A stretch of DNA of 64,000 bases from Pseudomonas izuensis. Its GTDB lineage: Bacteria > Pseudomonadota > Gammaproteobacteria > Pseudomonadales > Pseudomonadaceae. The stretch covers positions 187,558 to 251,557 of the forward strand of contig NZ_WTFT01000011.1 in the NCBI RefSeq assembly GCF_009861505.1. Direction: 5' to 3'. Under the pieces are notes generated by a model, which searched no databases, had not been told where the DNA came from, and saw only the letters and a list, made by a program, of their open reading frames with translations. Within the stretch, counting starts at the first letter, position 1. Every line of letters begins with the position of its first letter. Both the position numbers and the translations under genes were made by a program. Positions 56,650 to 64,000 of the stretch are shown one piece after another.

Positions 56650-57657
56650 ATGGCTCTCAGTAAAGAAGTGCCGGAGTTTGACATCGACGATGAGGTTCTC
56701 CTGATGGAGACCAGCATCGATACGGATTCGATGTCGAATGATGAAGGGGCGGCTCCACCTTCCGTTCGTGCCAAATCCAAACACTCCGCATCGTTGAAGC
56801 AACACAAGTACATTGACTACACGCGGGCACTCGACGCCACGCAGCTGTACCTCAATGAAATCGGCTTTTCCCCCCTGTTATCCCCCGAAGAAGAAGTTCA
56901 TTTTGCGCGCCTGTCGCAAAGTGGCGATCCGGCCGGGCGCAAACGCATGATTGAAAGTAACCTGCGGCTGGTGGTGAAAATCGCCCGGCGTTACGTCAAT
57001 CGTGGCTTGTCGCTGCTTGACCTGATCGAAGAGGGCAACCTCGGCTTGATTCGGGCGGTGGAGAAGTTCGACCCTGAGCGGGGTTTCCGCTTTTCGACCT
57101 ACGCAACCTGGTGGATTCGTCAGACCATCGAGCGCGCGATCATGAATCAGACCCGGACCATCCGGTTGCCGATCCATGTGGTCAAGGAGCTGAACGTGTA
57201 CCTGCGGGCCGCACGAGAGCTGACGCAAAAACTCGATCATGAACCCTCACCCGAAGAGATCGCCAACCTGCTGGAAAAACCGGTGGGAGAGGTCAAGCGC
57301 ATGCTCGGCCTGAACGAGCGGGTTTCTTCGGTCGACGTCTCGCTGGGTCCGGATTCGGATAAAACCCTGCTGGACACCCTTACCGACGATCGCCCCACCG
57401 ATCCATGCGAACTGTTGCAGGATGACGACCTGTCCCAGAGCATCGATCAATGGCTCTCGGAACTGACCGACAAACAACGCGAGGTGGTTGTGCGTCGCTT
57501 CGGGCTGCGCGGTCACGAGAGCAGTACCCTGGAAGACGTAGGCCTGGAAATTGGCCTGACCCGGGAACGGGTCCGGCAGATTCAGGTTGAAGGCCTCAAG
57601 CGCCTTCGTGAGATCCTGGAGAAAAACGGCCTGTCGAGCGAGTCGCTGTTTCAGTAA
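56650..57657 (+). CDS. rpoS: RNA polymerase sigma factor RpoS
   Basis: A 335-residue stationary-phase sigma factor. Region 1.2 starts near [17 protein letters not shown]; region 2 contains [18 protein letters not shown] and [17 protein letters not shown]; region 3 follows; region 4.2 has [20 protein letters not shown]. It is transcribed mainly from a promoter inside nlpD marked by the PsrA palindrome, with a leader of over 300 nt. GGACTATAACA precedes the ATG. Confidence 0.98.
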   Translation: MALSKEVPEFDIDDEVLLMETSIDTDSMSNDEGAAPPSVRAKSKHSASLKQHKYIDYTRALDATQLYLNEIGFSPLLSPEEEVHFARLSQSGDPAGRKRMIESNLRLVVKIARRYVNRGLSLLDLIEEGNLGLIRAVEKFDPERGFRFSTYATWWIRQTIERAIMNQTRTIRLPIHVVKELNVYLRAARELTQKLDHEPSPEEIANLLEKPVGEVKRMLGLNERVSSVDVSLGPDSDKTLLDTLTDDRPTDPCELLQDDDLSQSIDQWLSELTDKQREVVVRRFGLRGHESSTLEDVGLEIGLTRERVRQIQVEGLKRLREILEKNGLSSESLFQ

Positions 57658-57683
57658 CAGGCTCGTGTAGCGGTCAACAAAAG

Positions 57684-57706
57684 CCCCGACTGGTTCGGGG
57701 TTTTTT
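57684..57706 (+). terminator. rpoS terminator
   Basis: CCCCGA-CTGGT-TCGGGG followed by six Ts, 26 nt after the rpoS stop. Confidence 0.85.
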
Positions 57707-57766
57707 GTTGCGCGGAAGAAAGTTCCCGCAGACCTGCGAAGCCACCTCGGGTTTGTAGTCTTGGGT

Positions 57767-57784
57767 TGTAAGTCTTGGCTTACT
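57767..57784 (+). promoter_or_regulatory. GacA upstream activating sequence of rsmZ
   Basis: TGTAAGTCTTGGCTTACT matches the TGTAAG-N6-CTTACA element required for GacA-dependent transcription of rsm small RNAs, with one mismatch at the last base. It lies about 190 nt before the predicted rsmZ start, the usual distance. Confidence 0.88.
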
Positions 57785-57920
57785 CTTTCGTAAGTGTTCG
57801 TTATTTTTACAGCGTGGCAGACCACCATACTTTCACTGACGTTGATTTATCTAGTTGATTTAGATGCTTATTTTCGCAAGTTAACAGCATATGACAGGCG
57901 ATTTCAGCGTTCGAGGCCGA

Positions 57921-57948
57921 TTGCTCCCGGCTCCGAACACTCTAGTAT
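57921..57948 (+). promoter_or_regulatory. rsmZ core promoter
   Basis: TTGCTC (57921-57926) and TAGTAT (57943-57948) with a 16 nt spacer, placing the start near 57955. Confidence 0.6.
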
Positions 57949-57956
57949 TCGGGTTG

Positions 57957-58085
57957 TGTCGAGGGACAGACACGCCCTTCAAGGATGAGGGGAATGGACA
58001 TCGCAGGAAGCGATTCATCAGGACGATGAAATGGAACACAGGGAATAGGGAAAAAAGTGGGCGGGTCAAACCGCCCCTTTTTTTT
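57957..58085 (+). ncRNA. rsmZ: RsmZ small regulatory RNA
   Basis: About 129 nt between rpoS and fdxA, the conserved site of rsmZ. It carries about nine GGA motifs, several in loops of short hairpins (CGCAGGAAGCG, ATCAGGACGAT), the binding sites that titrate the translational repressors RsmA/RsmE. It ends with the intrinsic terminator GGGCGG-N6-CCGCCC plus a T tract (58060-58085). A GacA box lies upstream. The exact 5' end is inferred from the promoter. Confidence 0.93.
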
Positions 58086-58100
58086 CGTCTGCAGAAAAGC

Positions 58101-58125
58101 AAAAAGGCCCTTGTGGGGCCTTTTT
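58101..58125. terminator. Bidirectional terminator between rsmZ and fdxA
   Basis: AAAAAGGCCC-TTGTG-GGGCCTTTTT is a perfect 10 bp stem with A and T tracts, so it can stop fdxA (minus strand) and back up the rsmZ terminator. Confidence 0.85.
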
Positions 58126-58142
58126 CGGGAACGCGGGGATAA

Positions 58143-58466
58143 TCAGCGTTCGAGCTGTTCGATCTTGCCTGGCTTGCCATCCCACTCTGCGGAGTCGGGC
58201 AAAGGGTCTTTGCGCTCGGTGATGTTCGGCCAGACCTCGGCCAATTCCAGGTTCAATGCGATGAAGTTTTCCATGCCCGCAGGGACTTCATCTTCGGAGA
58301 AGATGGCCACGGCAGGGCATTCTGGTTCGCACAGTGCGCAGTCGATGCACTCATCCGGGTGAATCACCAGGAAGTTCGGGCCTTCGTAAAAGCAGTCCAC
58401 CGGACAGACTTCTACGCAGTCGGTGTACTTGCACTTGATGCAGTTGTCGGTGACGACGAAGGTCAT
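58143..58466 (-). CDS. fdxA: 7Fe ferredoxin FdxA
   Basis: A 107-residue ferredoxin of the Azotobacter FdI type. The first cluster motif is [17 protein letters not shown] and the second [12 protein letters not shown], together ligating a 3Fe-4S and a 4Fe-4S centre. GAGGAG lies ten bases before ATG 58466; upstream codons are leader. It is soluble and cytoplasmic; the electron partner is not evident from neighbours. Confidence 0.96.
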   Translation of the reverse strand: MTFVVTDNCIKCKYTDCVEVCPVDCFYEGPNFLVIHPDECIDCALCEPECPAVAIFSEDEVPAGMENFIALNLELAEVWPNITERKDPLPDSAEWDGKPGKIEQLER

Positions 58467-58608
58467 TTCTAATTTTCTCCTCAGGCGCGGCTTGCTGCGC
58501 CCCTTCACATAGGGGTCGCAAGGTTCGGGAGCGATAGTCTGCAGGCCAGGCTAAAAGCCAGCAGCATCCCAAACCGCGCGAGATTCTAACAGCTTGCAAG
58601 CCTATGCG

Positions 58609-61188
58609 TTAGATCCGTGTCTTTAGTGTATAGAGCATTTCGAGCGCACGACGTGGCGTCATATCGTCCAGGTCGAGCTTGGCCAGTTCATCCAGCACCG
58701 GATGCGGCAGGCTGGCGAACATATCGCTTTGCTGTGGCGCGGCCGGCTTGCCTTTGGCAGGCTTGGGCGCTTCATGGGGCAGGGCGGTGTCTTCCAGGCG
58801 GCTCAAATGCTCACGGGCGCGCGCGATCACTTCACTGGGCACGCCGGCCAGCTGCGCCACCGCCAGGCCGTAGCTCTGGCTGGCGGGCCCCGGCAGCACG
58901 TGGTGCAGGAACACGATACGTTCGTTGTGCTCAGTGGCGTTGAGATGCACGTTGGCCACCAGCGGTTGGGCTTCCGGCAGAACCGTCAGCTCGAAGTAGT
59001 GGGTGGCGAACAGCGTGTAGGCACGCAAGTGCGCCAGTCGCTCCGCCGCCGCCCAGGCCAGGGATAAACCGTCGAACGTACTGGTGCCGCGCCCGACTTC
59101 ATCCATCAATACCAGGCTGCGCTCGGTGGCGTTGTGCAGGATGTTGGCGGTTTCGCTCATTTCGACCATGAAGGTCGAGCGCCCGCCTGCCAGGTCATCG
59201 CTGGAACCGATCCGGGTGAAAATGCGATCCACCAGCGACAATTCACAACTGGCCGCCGGTACGAAACTGCCTATATGGGCCAGCAGCACGATCAGCGCGG
59301 TCTGGCGCATGTAGGTGGATTTACCGCCCATGTTCGGACCGGTGATCACCAGCATGCGCGTATTGTCATCGAGGCTCAGGTCATTGGCCACGAACGGCGT
59401 GGTCAGCACTTGCTCGACCACCGGGTGACGACCCTGGGTGATCCGCATGCACGGTTCACTGACGAACCGCGGGCAGTTCAAGTCAAGGTTCAATGCACGC
59501 TCGGCCAGGTTGCTGAGCACGTCCAGTTCAGCCAGCGCCGAAGCGGTGTCCTGCAGCGGTGGCAATTGCGCGATCAGGTCCTCGAGCAGCGCTTCGTAAA
59601 GCATCTTCTCCCGGGCCAGGGCGCGGCTCTTGGCCGACAGCGCCTTGTCTTCGAAAGCCTTGAGTTCCGGTGTGATAAAACGCTCGGCGCCCTTGAGGGT
59701 CTGACGGCGGATGTAATCGGCGGGCGCCGACTCGGCTTGCTTGCTCGGCAATTCGATGAAGTAGCCGTGGATGCGGTTGTACCCGACCTTCAGGTGAGAC
59801 AGGCCGGTGCGGGCCTTTTCCCGGGCTTCGAGATCGATCAGGAATTGTCCCGCGTTCTCGCTGAGCGATTGCAGTTCGTCGAGTTCGCTGTCGTAACCGG
59901 TCTTCAATACGCCGCCGTCGCGGATGACCGCCGGCGGGTTGTCGATGATGGCTTTTTCCAGCAGCGCGGCCAGTTCCGGGTAGGTGCTGGTAGTGGTCGC
60001 GAGCTGTTGCAGATGCGGGGCCTCAAGCTCGGTCATCGCCACTTGCAGTTCAGGCAGGGCGCCGAGGGCATCGCGCAGGCGTGCCAGATCCCGAGGGCGG
60101 GCGTTTCGCAGGCCAATTCGCGCGAGAATCCGCTCGATGTCGCCGATTTCCTTGAGTTGCGGTTGCAGCTTTTCGAAACGGTAGGCGTCGAGCAGGCAGG
60201 TGATCGACGTCTGGCGGGCCAGCAAAATCTTCAGGTCACGCAGAGGGCGGTTCAGCCAACGGGTCAGCAAGCGGCTGCCCATGGCGGTCTGGCAGCGGTC
60301 GACCACCGATTGCAGTGTGTTGTCGCGACCGCCGGCCAGGTTGGTGTCCAGTTCCAGGTTGCGACGGCTGGCGCCGTCCAGCACCACGGTATCGTCGAGG
60401 CGCTCATGACGCAGGCTGCGCAAGTGTGGCAGGGCGGTGCGCTGGGTTTCTTTCGCATAGGCCAGCAGGCAACCGGCAGCGCCGATGGCCAGGGTCAGGT
60501 TCTCGCACCCGAAACCTTTCAGGTCCTGGGTGGAAAATTGCTGGCAAAGACTTTTCAGCGCCGAGTCACGCTCGAAATCCCACGGCGCACGGCGACGAAC
60601 CCCACGGCGTTTCTCCGCCGGCAGATCCTTCGGCCAGTCATCCGGGATCAGCAATTCCACCGGATTGACCCGCTCCAGTTCCGCCAGCAGGTTTTCCCAG
60701 CCCTTGATTTCCAGCACGCTGAAGTTGCCGCTGGTGATGTCCAGCACCGCCAGGCCGAACAGACGCTCATCACCCAGCACAGCCGCGATCAGGTTGTCCC
60801 GACGCTCATCCAGCAGCGCTTCGTCACTCACCGTCCCCGGCGTGATGATCCGCACCACCTGGCGCTCCACTGGCCCCTTGCTGGTGGCCGGATCGCCGAC
60901 CTGCTCACAGATCACCACGGACTCGCCGAGCTTCACCAGCTTCGCCAGGTAACCTTCGGCGGCGTGGTAAGGAATCCCGCACATCGGAATTGCCTGGCCG
61001 GCCGACTGCCCGCGGGCGGTCAAGGTGATGTCGAGCAACTTGGCGGCCTTCTTCGCGTCCTCATAGAAGATCTCGTAGAAGTCGCCCATGCGGTAGAACA
61101 TCAACTGGTCTGGGTGCTGATTCTTCAGGCGCCAGTACTGCTGCATCATCGGCGTGTGGGAGGACAGGTCGGAGAGGGCTTTATTCAT
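58609..61188 (-). CDS. mutS: DNA mismatch repair protein MutS
   Basis: An 859-residue mismatch sensor. The F-x-E mismatch motif is MGDFYEIF (F37, E39). The connector, lever and clamp domains follow, and the C-terminal ATPase has Walker [15 protein letters not shown], then Walker [16 protein letters not shown]. The start [19 protein letters not shown] is preferred to the long 5' extension, which runs into the repressor operator region. mutS is the conserved left border of the prophage/tailocin insertion site in many pseudomonads. Confidence 0.97.
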   Translation of the reverse strand: MNKALSDLSSHTPMMQQYWRLKNQHPDQLMFYRMGDFYEIFYEDAKKAAKLLDITLTARGQSAGQAIPMCGIPYHAAEGYLAKLVKLGESVVICEQVGDPATSKGPVERQVVRIITPGTVSDEALLDERRDNLIAAVLGDERLFGLAVLDITSGNFSVLEIKGWENLLAELERVNPVELLIPDDWPKDLPAEKRRGVRRRAPWDFERDSALKSLCQQFSTQDLKGFGCENLTLAIGAAGCLLAYAKETQRTALPHLRSLRHERLDDTVVLDGASRRNLELDTNLAGGRDNTLQSVVDRCQTAMGSRLLTRWLNRPLRDLKILLARQTSITCLLDAYRFEKLQPQLKEIGDIERILARIGLRNARPRDLARLRDALGALPELQVAMTELEAPHLQQLATTTSTYPELAALLEKAIIDNPPAVIRDGGVLKTGYDSELDELQSLSENAGQFLIDLEAREKARTGLSHLKVGYNRIHGYFIELPSKQAESAPADYIRRQTLKGAERFITPELKAFEDKALSAKSRALAREKMLYEALLEDLIAQLPPLQDTASALAELDVLSNLAERALNLDLNCPRFVSEPCMRITQGRHPVVEQVLTTPFVANDLSLDDNTRMLVITGPNMGGKSTYMRQTALIVLLAHIGSFVPAASCELSLVDRIFTRIGSSDDLAGGRSTFMVEMSETANILHNATERSLVLMDEVGRGTSTFDGLSLAWAAAERLAHLRAYTLFATHYFELTVLPEAQPLVANVHLNATEHNERIVFLHHVLPGPASQSYGLAVAQLAGVPSEVIARAREHLSRLEDTALPHEAPKPAKGKPAAPQQSDMFASLPHPVLDELAKLDLDDMTPRRALEMLYTLKTRI

Positions 61189-61324
61189 TGGGAATCGGAA
61201 AACTCGTTCAAAGGTGTGGGGCAAAAGTGGGGCGTCGGCCCGGCTTTTCCGCAATGGGCGCAAGATTAACATGGGCGGTCTGCCGGACGCAGGCAGGAAC
61301 GCCGCGTGGTCCGTTTCTGATGCG

Positions 61325-61353
61325 TTATGCATCGCTTATGCACTGATTATGCA
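61325..61353. promoter_or_regulatory. Triple TTATGCA operator upstream of the repressor gene
   Basis: TTATGCA occurs at 61325, 61336 and 61347, spaced exactly 11 bp (one helical turn), and again at 61397 in the repressor start region. The same TGCA core forms the operators downstream of the repressor. This suggests autoregulation by the adjacent LexA/CI-like protein. Confidence 0.6.
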
Positions 61354-61389
61354 ATTTGGCATTTGTCTTCCGTGAAAAGAACAAGCACT

Positions 61390-62133
61390 ATGCGCGTTAT
61401 GCACAAACGCAATGTTTCTACCGTCCTGAGAGCGCTGCTCGATCAACACGGGATCTCCCCCACGGAGCTTCACCGTCGCACCGGCGTGCCTCAATCCACA
61501 CTCTCGCGGATCCTCAGCGGGAAGATCGTCGATCCTTCGGATAAACACATATCGAAGATCGCCGAGTACTTCGCCGTGAGTACCGACCAGTTGCGCGGCC
61601 GTGCAGAAGTCGCGCCGGCGACCGCTGGCGGGCGCGATCAATTGCATGCTGAGCTCAAGGACATAAGTCTGTGGGACGACGATACACCCGTCGACGACGA
61701 CGAAGTATCGGTCCCCTTTCTTCGCGAGGTTGAATTGGCTGCGGGATCAGGAAGATTTGTCATCGAAGAGAGCGAGCGCTCTAGCCTGCGCTTCGGTAAG
61801 CGCAGTTTGCGCCATAACGGGGTGCAGTTCGACCAGGCCAAATGCGTGACCGTGCGTGGCAACAGCATGTTGCCGGTACTGCGCGACGGTGCCACGGTCG
61901 GGGTCAATGCCGGCAAGTGCGGGATTGGCGACATTATTGATGGCGACCTTTATGCAATCAATCACAACGGCCAGTTACGGGTGAAACAGCTTTATCGTCT
62001 GCCCACCGGCATTCGGCTGCGCAGCTTCAACCGCGATGAGCACCCGGACGAGGACTATAGCTTCCAGGAAATGCAGGAAGAGCAAATCGTCATCCTTGGT
62101 CACGTCTTCTGGTGGGGCATGTACGCTCGCTAA
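61390..62133 (+). CDS. prtR: PrtR/LexA-like self-cleaving repressor
   Basis: A 247-residue XRE-S24 repressor. The HTH (about 15-70, ISPTELHRRTGVPQSTLSRIL) binds DNA; the C-terminal peptidase has the autocleavage Ala-Gly in VELAAGSGRF, the catalytic Ser in VRGNSMLPVL and the Lys in GQLRVKQLYRL. Such repressors hold pyocin/tailocin genes off until RecA-stimulated cleavage after DNA damage. Starts at 61390 (MRVMHKRN) or 61399 are both possible. No PrtN activator gene is seen here, so it may repress directly. It is divergent from mutS. Confidence 0.88.
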   Translation: MRVMHKRNVSTVLRALLDQHGISPTELHRRTGVPQSTLSRILSGKIVDPSDKHISKIAEYFAVSTDQLRGRAEVAPATAGGRDQLHAELKDISLWDDDTPVDDDEVSVPFLREVELAAGSGRFVIEESERSSLRFGKRSLRHNGVQFDQAKCVTVRGNSMLPVLRDGATVGVNAGKCGIGDIIDGDLYAINHNGQLRVKQLYRLPTGIRLRSFNRDEHPDEDYSFQEMQEEQIVILGHVFWWGMYAR

Positions 62134-62154
62134 CCTCAACGCTGTCAGATAAAG

Positions 62155-62178
62155 CCCGCCATCAGGCGGGTTTTTTTT
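62155..62178 (+). terminator. prtR terminator
   Basis: CCCGCC-ATCA-GGCGGG followed by eight Ts, 22 nt after the repressor stop. Confidence 0.9.
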
Positions 62179-62227
62179 CGCCTGGCAAAAACCGCCAACA
62201 CCTTTGTTTATAGGCGTTTCATGCGTT

Positions 62228-62293
62228 AGTGCATTTGCAGTGCATAAATAAATGCATTTGTGCATTGACTGTATATGCATCCATGCATATTCT
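62228..62293 (+). promoter_or_regulatory. Repressor-controlled promoter of the tailocin/bacteriocin genes
   Basis: TTGACT (62265-62270) and TATTCT (62288-62293) are 17 nt apart. The palindrome TATGCATCCATGCATA (62274-62289) fills the spacer and part of the -10; AATGCATTTGTGCATT (62251-62266) overlaps the -35, its centre 23 bp upstream; a degenerate third TGCA-N7-TGCA site lies at 62230-62244. This is a textbook repressor-blocked promoter, with transcription starting near 62300. Confidence 0.75.
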
Positions 62294-62299
62294 TTATCT

Positions 62300-62550
62300 C
62301 AAGCCGCTCAACAAAGCGGTTCGCAAAGAAGCTCTTTAGTTCCACCAAAAAAGGCAGCGATGAACCGGCCTCAACGGTTCAGAGGGTTGGCAACTGACCC
62401 GGGTGTGCAGCGTAAAGCACCAGAAGCAGTTATCCGGCGGGCAGGGACCGCGGTCGGAAGAACAATTTGAATGGACCCGTACCGCGCCAGCAGCGCCGAA
62501 AGGTCAATGCGAAGGACCGCACAGAAAAGCCCGATGCAAGTCGGGCTTTT
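62300..62550 (+). ncRNA. Untranslated leader or sRNA ending in a perfect hairpin
   Basis: About 250 nt from the repressed promoter to AAAAGCCCGA-TGCAAG-TCGGGCTTTT (62525-62550), a 10 bp stem ending in four Ts. No convincing CDS is present: in-frame codons from 62467 lack a Shine-Dalgarno and cross the hairpin. GAACCG/CGGTTC at about 62360-62380 is another stem. The segment may be an attenuated leader of the com-llpA unit or a separate damage-inducible sRNA. Confidence 0.45.
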
Positions 62551-62625
62551 CGGAATAACTACCTCGTCCGGGGCCTATCAACCTCATCTACAGAAAGGAT
62601 TCGGCAGAAGCCAGGAGGCATCGTG

Positions 62626-62811
62626 ATGTTGAAAGATTACAGATGTGGGCAGTGCAAAAGACTTCTCGCCCGAGTGGGTGAGTACACCGAGCTCCAAGTC
62701 AAATGCTCCCGATGCGGAACATTGAATCACGTGAAGGCCGCGAGCCTTGAGCGATCGCCATTGAGCGACATGAAAGCGCAATCCCGCGCACAAAACCATT
62801 CGACTCAATAG
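62626..62811 (+). CDS. Com-like zinc-finger regulator
   Basis: A 61-residue protein with two Cys pairs, CGQC and CSRC, separated by about 17 residues, followed by GTLNHVKAAS. This is the fold of phage Mu Com, which binds mom mRNA and exposes its start codon; annotated Pseudomonas copies are called Com-family regulators. AGGAGG lies seven bases before ATG 62626. It ends nine bases before the bacteriocin gene, so it may control translation of that neighbour. No mom-like gene is within the window. Confidence 0.78.
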   Translation: MLKDYRCGQCKRLLARVGEYTELQVKCSRCGTLNHVKAASLERSPLSDMKAQSRAQNHSTQ

Positions 62812-62820
62812 GTGATAAAC

Positions 62821-63651
62821 ATGGCAGGACGTACACGTATTCCGTTTCAAGGCAGCGGCACTTCGATTCTCCCCGCTTATCAAACCATGACCCCGGGGCA
62901 GTTCCTTCTTTCACCAAACGGCCGATTCAAGCTACTGCTTCAGGCCGACGGCAATCTGGTGCTGCTGGACAATGGCGCGGTGGCATGGGTCGCTAATGAG
63001 GCTCAGCCCTACAGTTCAACCATTCCATTGCGTAACAATGAACCGACACAGTTCTTCATTCAGTACGGCGCATTCCTATATGACCCGGCGCGGGCGCGTA
63101 CCTGGCTGTCGAACAACAGTACGTTTACCAGTGAGGATCAATGGAACCGAACCCACCTGGTTCTGCAGGACGACGGGAACATCGTACTGGTTGACTCCCA
63201 GGCGATCTGGAGCGGTACGCCGTCAATTGCGCCGATTGCCGGCTCTACCGCTTCCGTGGTTATCAGTGGCCCTGCCGAGCTTGCCATGGGCATGCCCTAT
63301 TTTTCCGGTGATAGCGCCCTGATTTTCCAGGGGGACGGAAACGTTGTGGTCTACGGTCCGAACTGGAGTGTTCGTTGGGCGAGCTACACGCAGAACAAAG
63401 GGGCGGTCAAGGCTGTCATGCAGGCTGATGGCAACTTTGTTGTTTATGCCGCTAACGATGTGCCTTTGTGGAACTCCGGCACCGCAGGTCATTCAGGCGT
63501 CGTGCTGCGGCTGCAACCGAACGGCGGCTTTTCTGTCGTGAAAGAAACGCCTGTCTGGGCACGATTCGGGTACAAACCGACCTACCGTCCAATCCGGCTG
63601 ATCGACGGGACTTCTTTCAAGACCTTTGATATCTGGACATGGGCAGTTTGA
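62821..63651 (+). CDS. llpA: LlpA-type lectin-like bacteriocin
   Basis: A 276-residue protein, the exact length of LlpA and putidacin L1. It has two tandem monocot-mannose-binding-lectin domains (about 15-135 and 155-250) and a short C-terminal tail. Mannose-motif (QxDxNxVxY) copies are QADGNLVLL (41) and QDDGNIVLV (116), both lacking the Tyr, and QGDGNVVVY (170) and QADGNFVVY (201), both perfect. There is no signal peptide, as in known LlpA. These bacteriocins kill related pseudomonads through BamA and bind D-rhamnose-containing LPS. There is no dedicated immunity gene; target specificity cannot be read from sequence. AGGTGA precedes the ATG. Confidence 0.9.
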   Translation: MAGRTRIPFQGSGTSILPAYQTMTPGQFLLSPNGRFKLLLQADGNLVLLDNGAVAWVANEAQPYSSTIPLRNNEPTQFFIQYGAFLYDPARARTWLSNNSTFTSEDQWNRTHLVLQDDGNIVLVDSQAIWSGTPSIAPIAGSTASVVISGPAELAMGMPYFSGDSALIFQGDGNVVVYGPNWSVRWASYTQNKGAVKAVMQADGNFVVYAANDVPLWNSGTAGHSGVVLRLQPNGGFSVVKETPVWARFGYKPTYRPIRLIDGTSFKTFDIWTWAV

Positions 63652-63819
63652 GCCGCATGGCTCTGCAAGTCGCTCTATCGTCCGATTAAAAGTGACTGAT
63701 ACATCCAGCTCTGCCGTCGGTGGGGCTGGATGCGCTTGCTGTTGGAAAATGTATCGACAACGCGTGTGCTGCGCGTTGTTTAAGGTCACTGATCAATCAC
63801 CCCCACCAGGAGGCGTGAC

Positions 63820-64000
63820 ATGACAAACGAGCTACAGGCGTTGCTGGACTTGCCGATCTGGCTGGTCATCGTGCTCGCCTTGATGGGTGGGGTCTGCGGC
63901 GAAATGTGGCGCGCCGACAAGGAGGGCGCCCGCGGCTGGTCTTTGTTGCGACGCCTGGCACTGCGTTCCGGAGCCTGCATGATCTGCGGGATCTCGGCCA
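63820..64000 (+). CDS. Holin-like membrane protein (partial, runs off the window)
   Basis: The first 60 codons of a gene truncated by the window edge. Translation gives MTNELQALLDLPIWLVIVLA, then LMGGVCGEMWRADKEGARGW and LRRLALRSGACMICGISA: a first membrane helix (about 12-30), a charged loop and the start of a second helix. This is the pattern of the small holins that open tailocin/prophage lysis cassettes in Pseudomonas. CAGGAGG lies five to six bases before the ATG. The preceding 168 nt after the bacteriocin show no gene. Confidence 0.65.
   Translation, partial: MTNELQALLDLPIWLVIVLALMGGVCGEMWRADKEGARGWSLLRRLALRSGACMICGISA

Noticed and set aside
59134..61269. 711-codon open frame opposite mutS
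   Set aside because: Shadow of mutS; low-complexity translation without family features.
61189..61332. 48-codon extension of mutS
   Set aside because: It would translate through the divergent repressor operator region, and MutS homologues start near [13 protein letters not shown].
62467..62625. N-terminal extension of the Com-like protein
   Set aside because: The extra codons have no Shine-Dalgarno and cross the perfect terminator-like hairpin at 62525-62550, while AGGAGG fits the start at 62626.
63652..63819. Short gene between llpA and the holin, as a possible immunity protein
   Set aside because: Frames are short and lack a Shine-Dalgarno; LlpA-type systems are not known to need a dedicated immunity gene.

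Overview
The window is a GC-rich gammaproteobacterial chromosome segment that reads as Pseudomonas, most likely the P. fluorescens group. The evidence is the run rpsB-tsf-pyrH-frr-uppS-cdsA-dxr-rseP-bamA-skp-lpxD-fabZ-lpxA-lpxB-rnhB-dnaE-accA, the order nlpD-rpoS-rsmZ-fdxA, the genus-typical REP palindromes (GTGGGAGC/GTAGGAGC families) scattered between genes, and a lectin-like bacteriocin next to mutS. I saw no tRNA, rRNA, IS element or CRISPR array.

Layout. Positions 1-2.3 kb are accessory: a small DUF6124-like protein behind a strongly structured RNA leader, then a Fic-family AMPylase-like gene whose promoter is overlapped by a palindrome. Positions 2.3-9 kb (mostly minus strand) hold a DUF4197 protein, a YbaY-like lipoprotein, plsB, a cold-shock protein (plus strand), a small hypothetical, rlmA and dapE. 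The ndvB-type glucan synthase follows (9.2-11.8 kb). Positions 12-23 kb carry tcdA, the csdA-csdE sulfur-transfer pair, dapD with an ArsC/Spx-like partner, a CPA1 antiporter, dapC, glnD and map.

Positions 23.3-49.4 kb are a nearly continuous plus-strand housekeeping block: translation factors, UMP kinase, undecaprenyl-PP synthase, CDP-DAG and MEP-pathway enzymes, the envelope proteins RseP/BamA/Skp, lipid A enzymes, replicative polymerase, fatty-acid initiation, tilS, pyrG, kdsA, eno, ftsB and ispD. Many neighbours overlap by ATGA or TAATG, implying translational coupling. Positions 49.5-58.5 kb hold the glutathione-dependent formaldehyde module (LysR regulator, adhC, fghA), then ispF-truD-surE-pcm-nlpD-rpoS, the RsmZ regulatory RNA with its GacA box, and fdxA.

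Positions 58.6-64 kb hold mutS and then the start of the prophage/tailocin locus that Pseudomonas commonly carries next to mutS: a LexA/CI-like self-cleaving repressor, a TGCA-rich operator/promoter, a long untranslated leader ending in a perfect hairpin, a Com-like zinc-finger protein, a 276-residue LlpA-type bacteriocin, and the first 60 codons of a holin-like membrane protein cut by the window edge.

The most interesting signals are non-coding: the DUF6124 leader (210-441), which has an intrinsic terminator, a long-range stem and two mutually exclusive hairpins, one hiding the Shine-Dalgarno sequence; the palindrome-in-promoter ahead of fic; and the repressor-controlled untranslated leader ahead of the Com/LlpA genes. 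Assignments rest on reading motifs and family knowledge; no database search was run.
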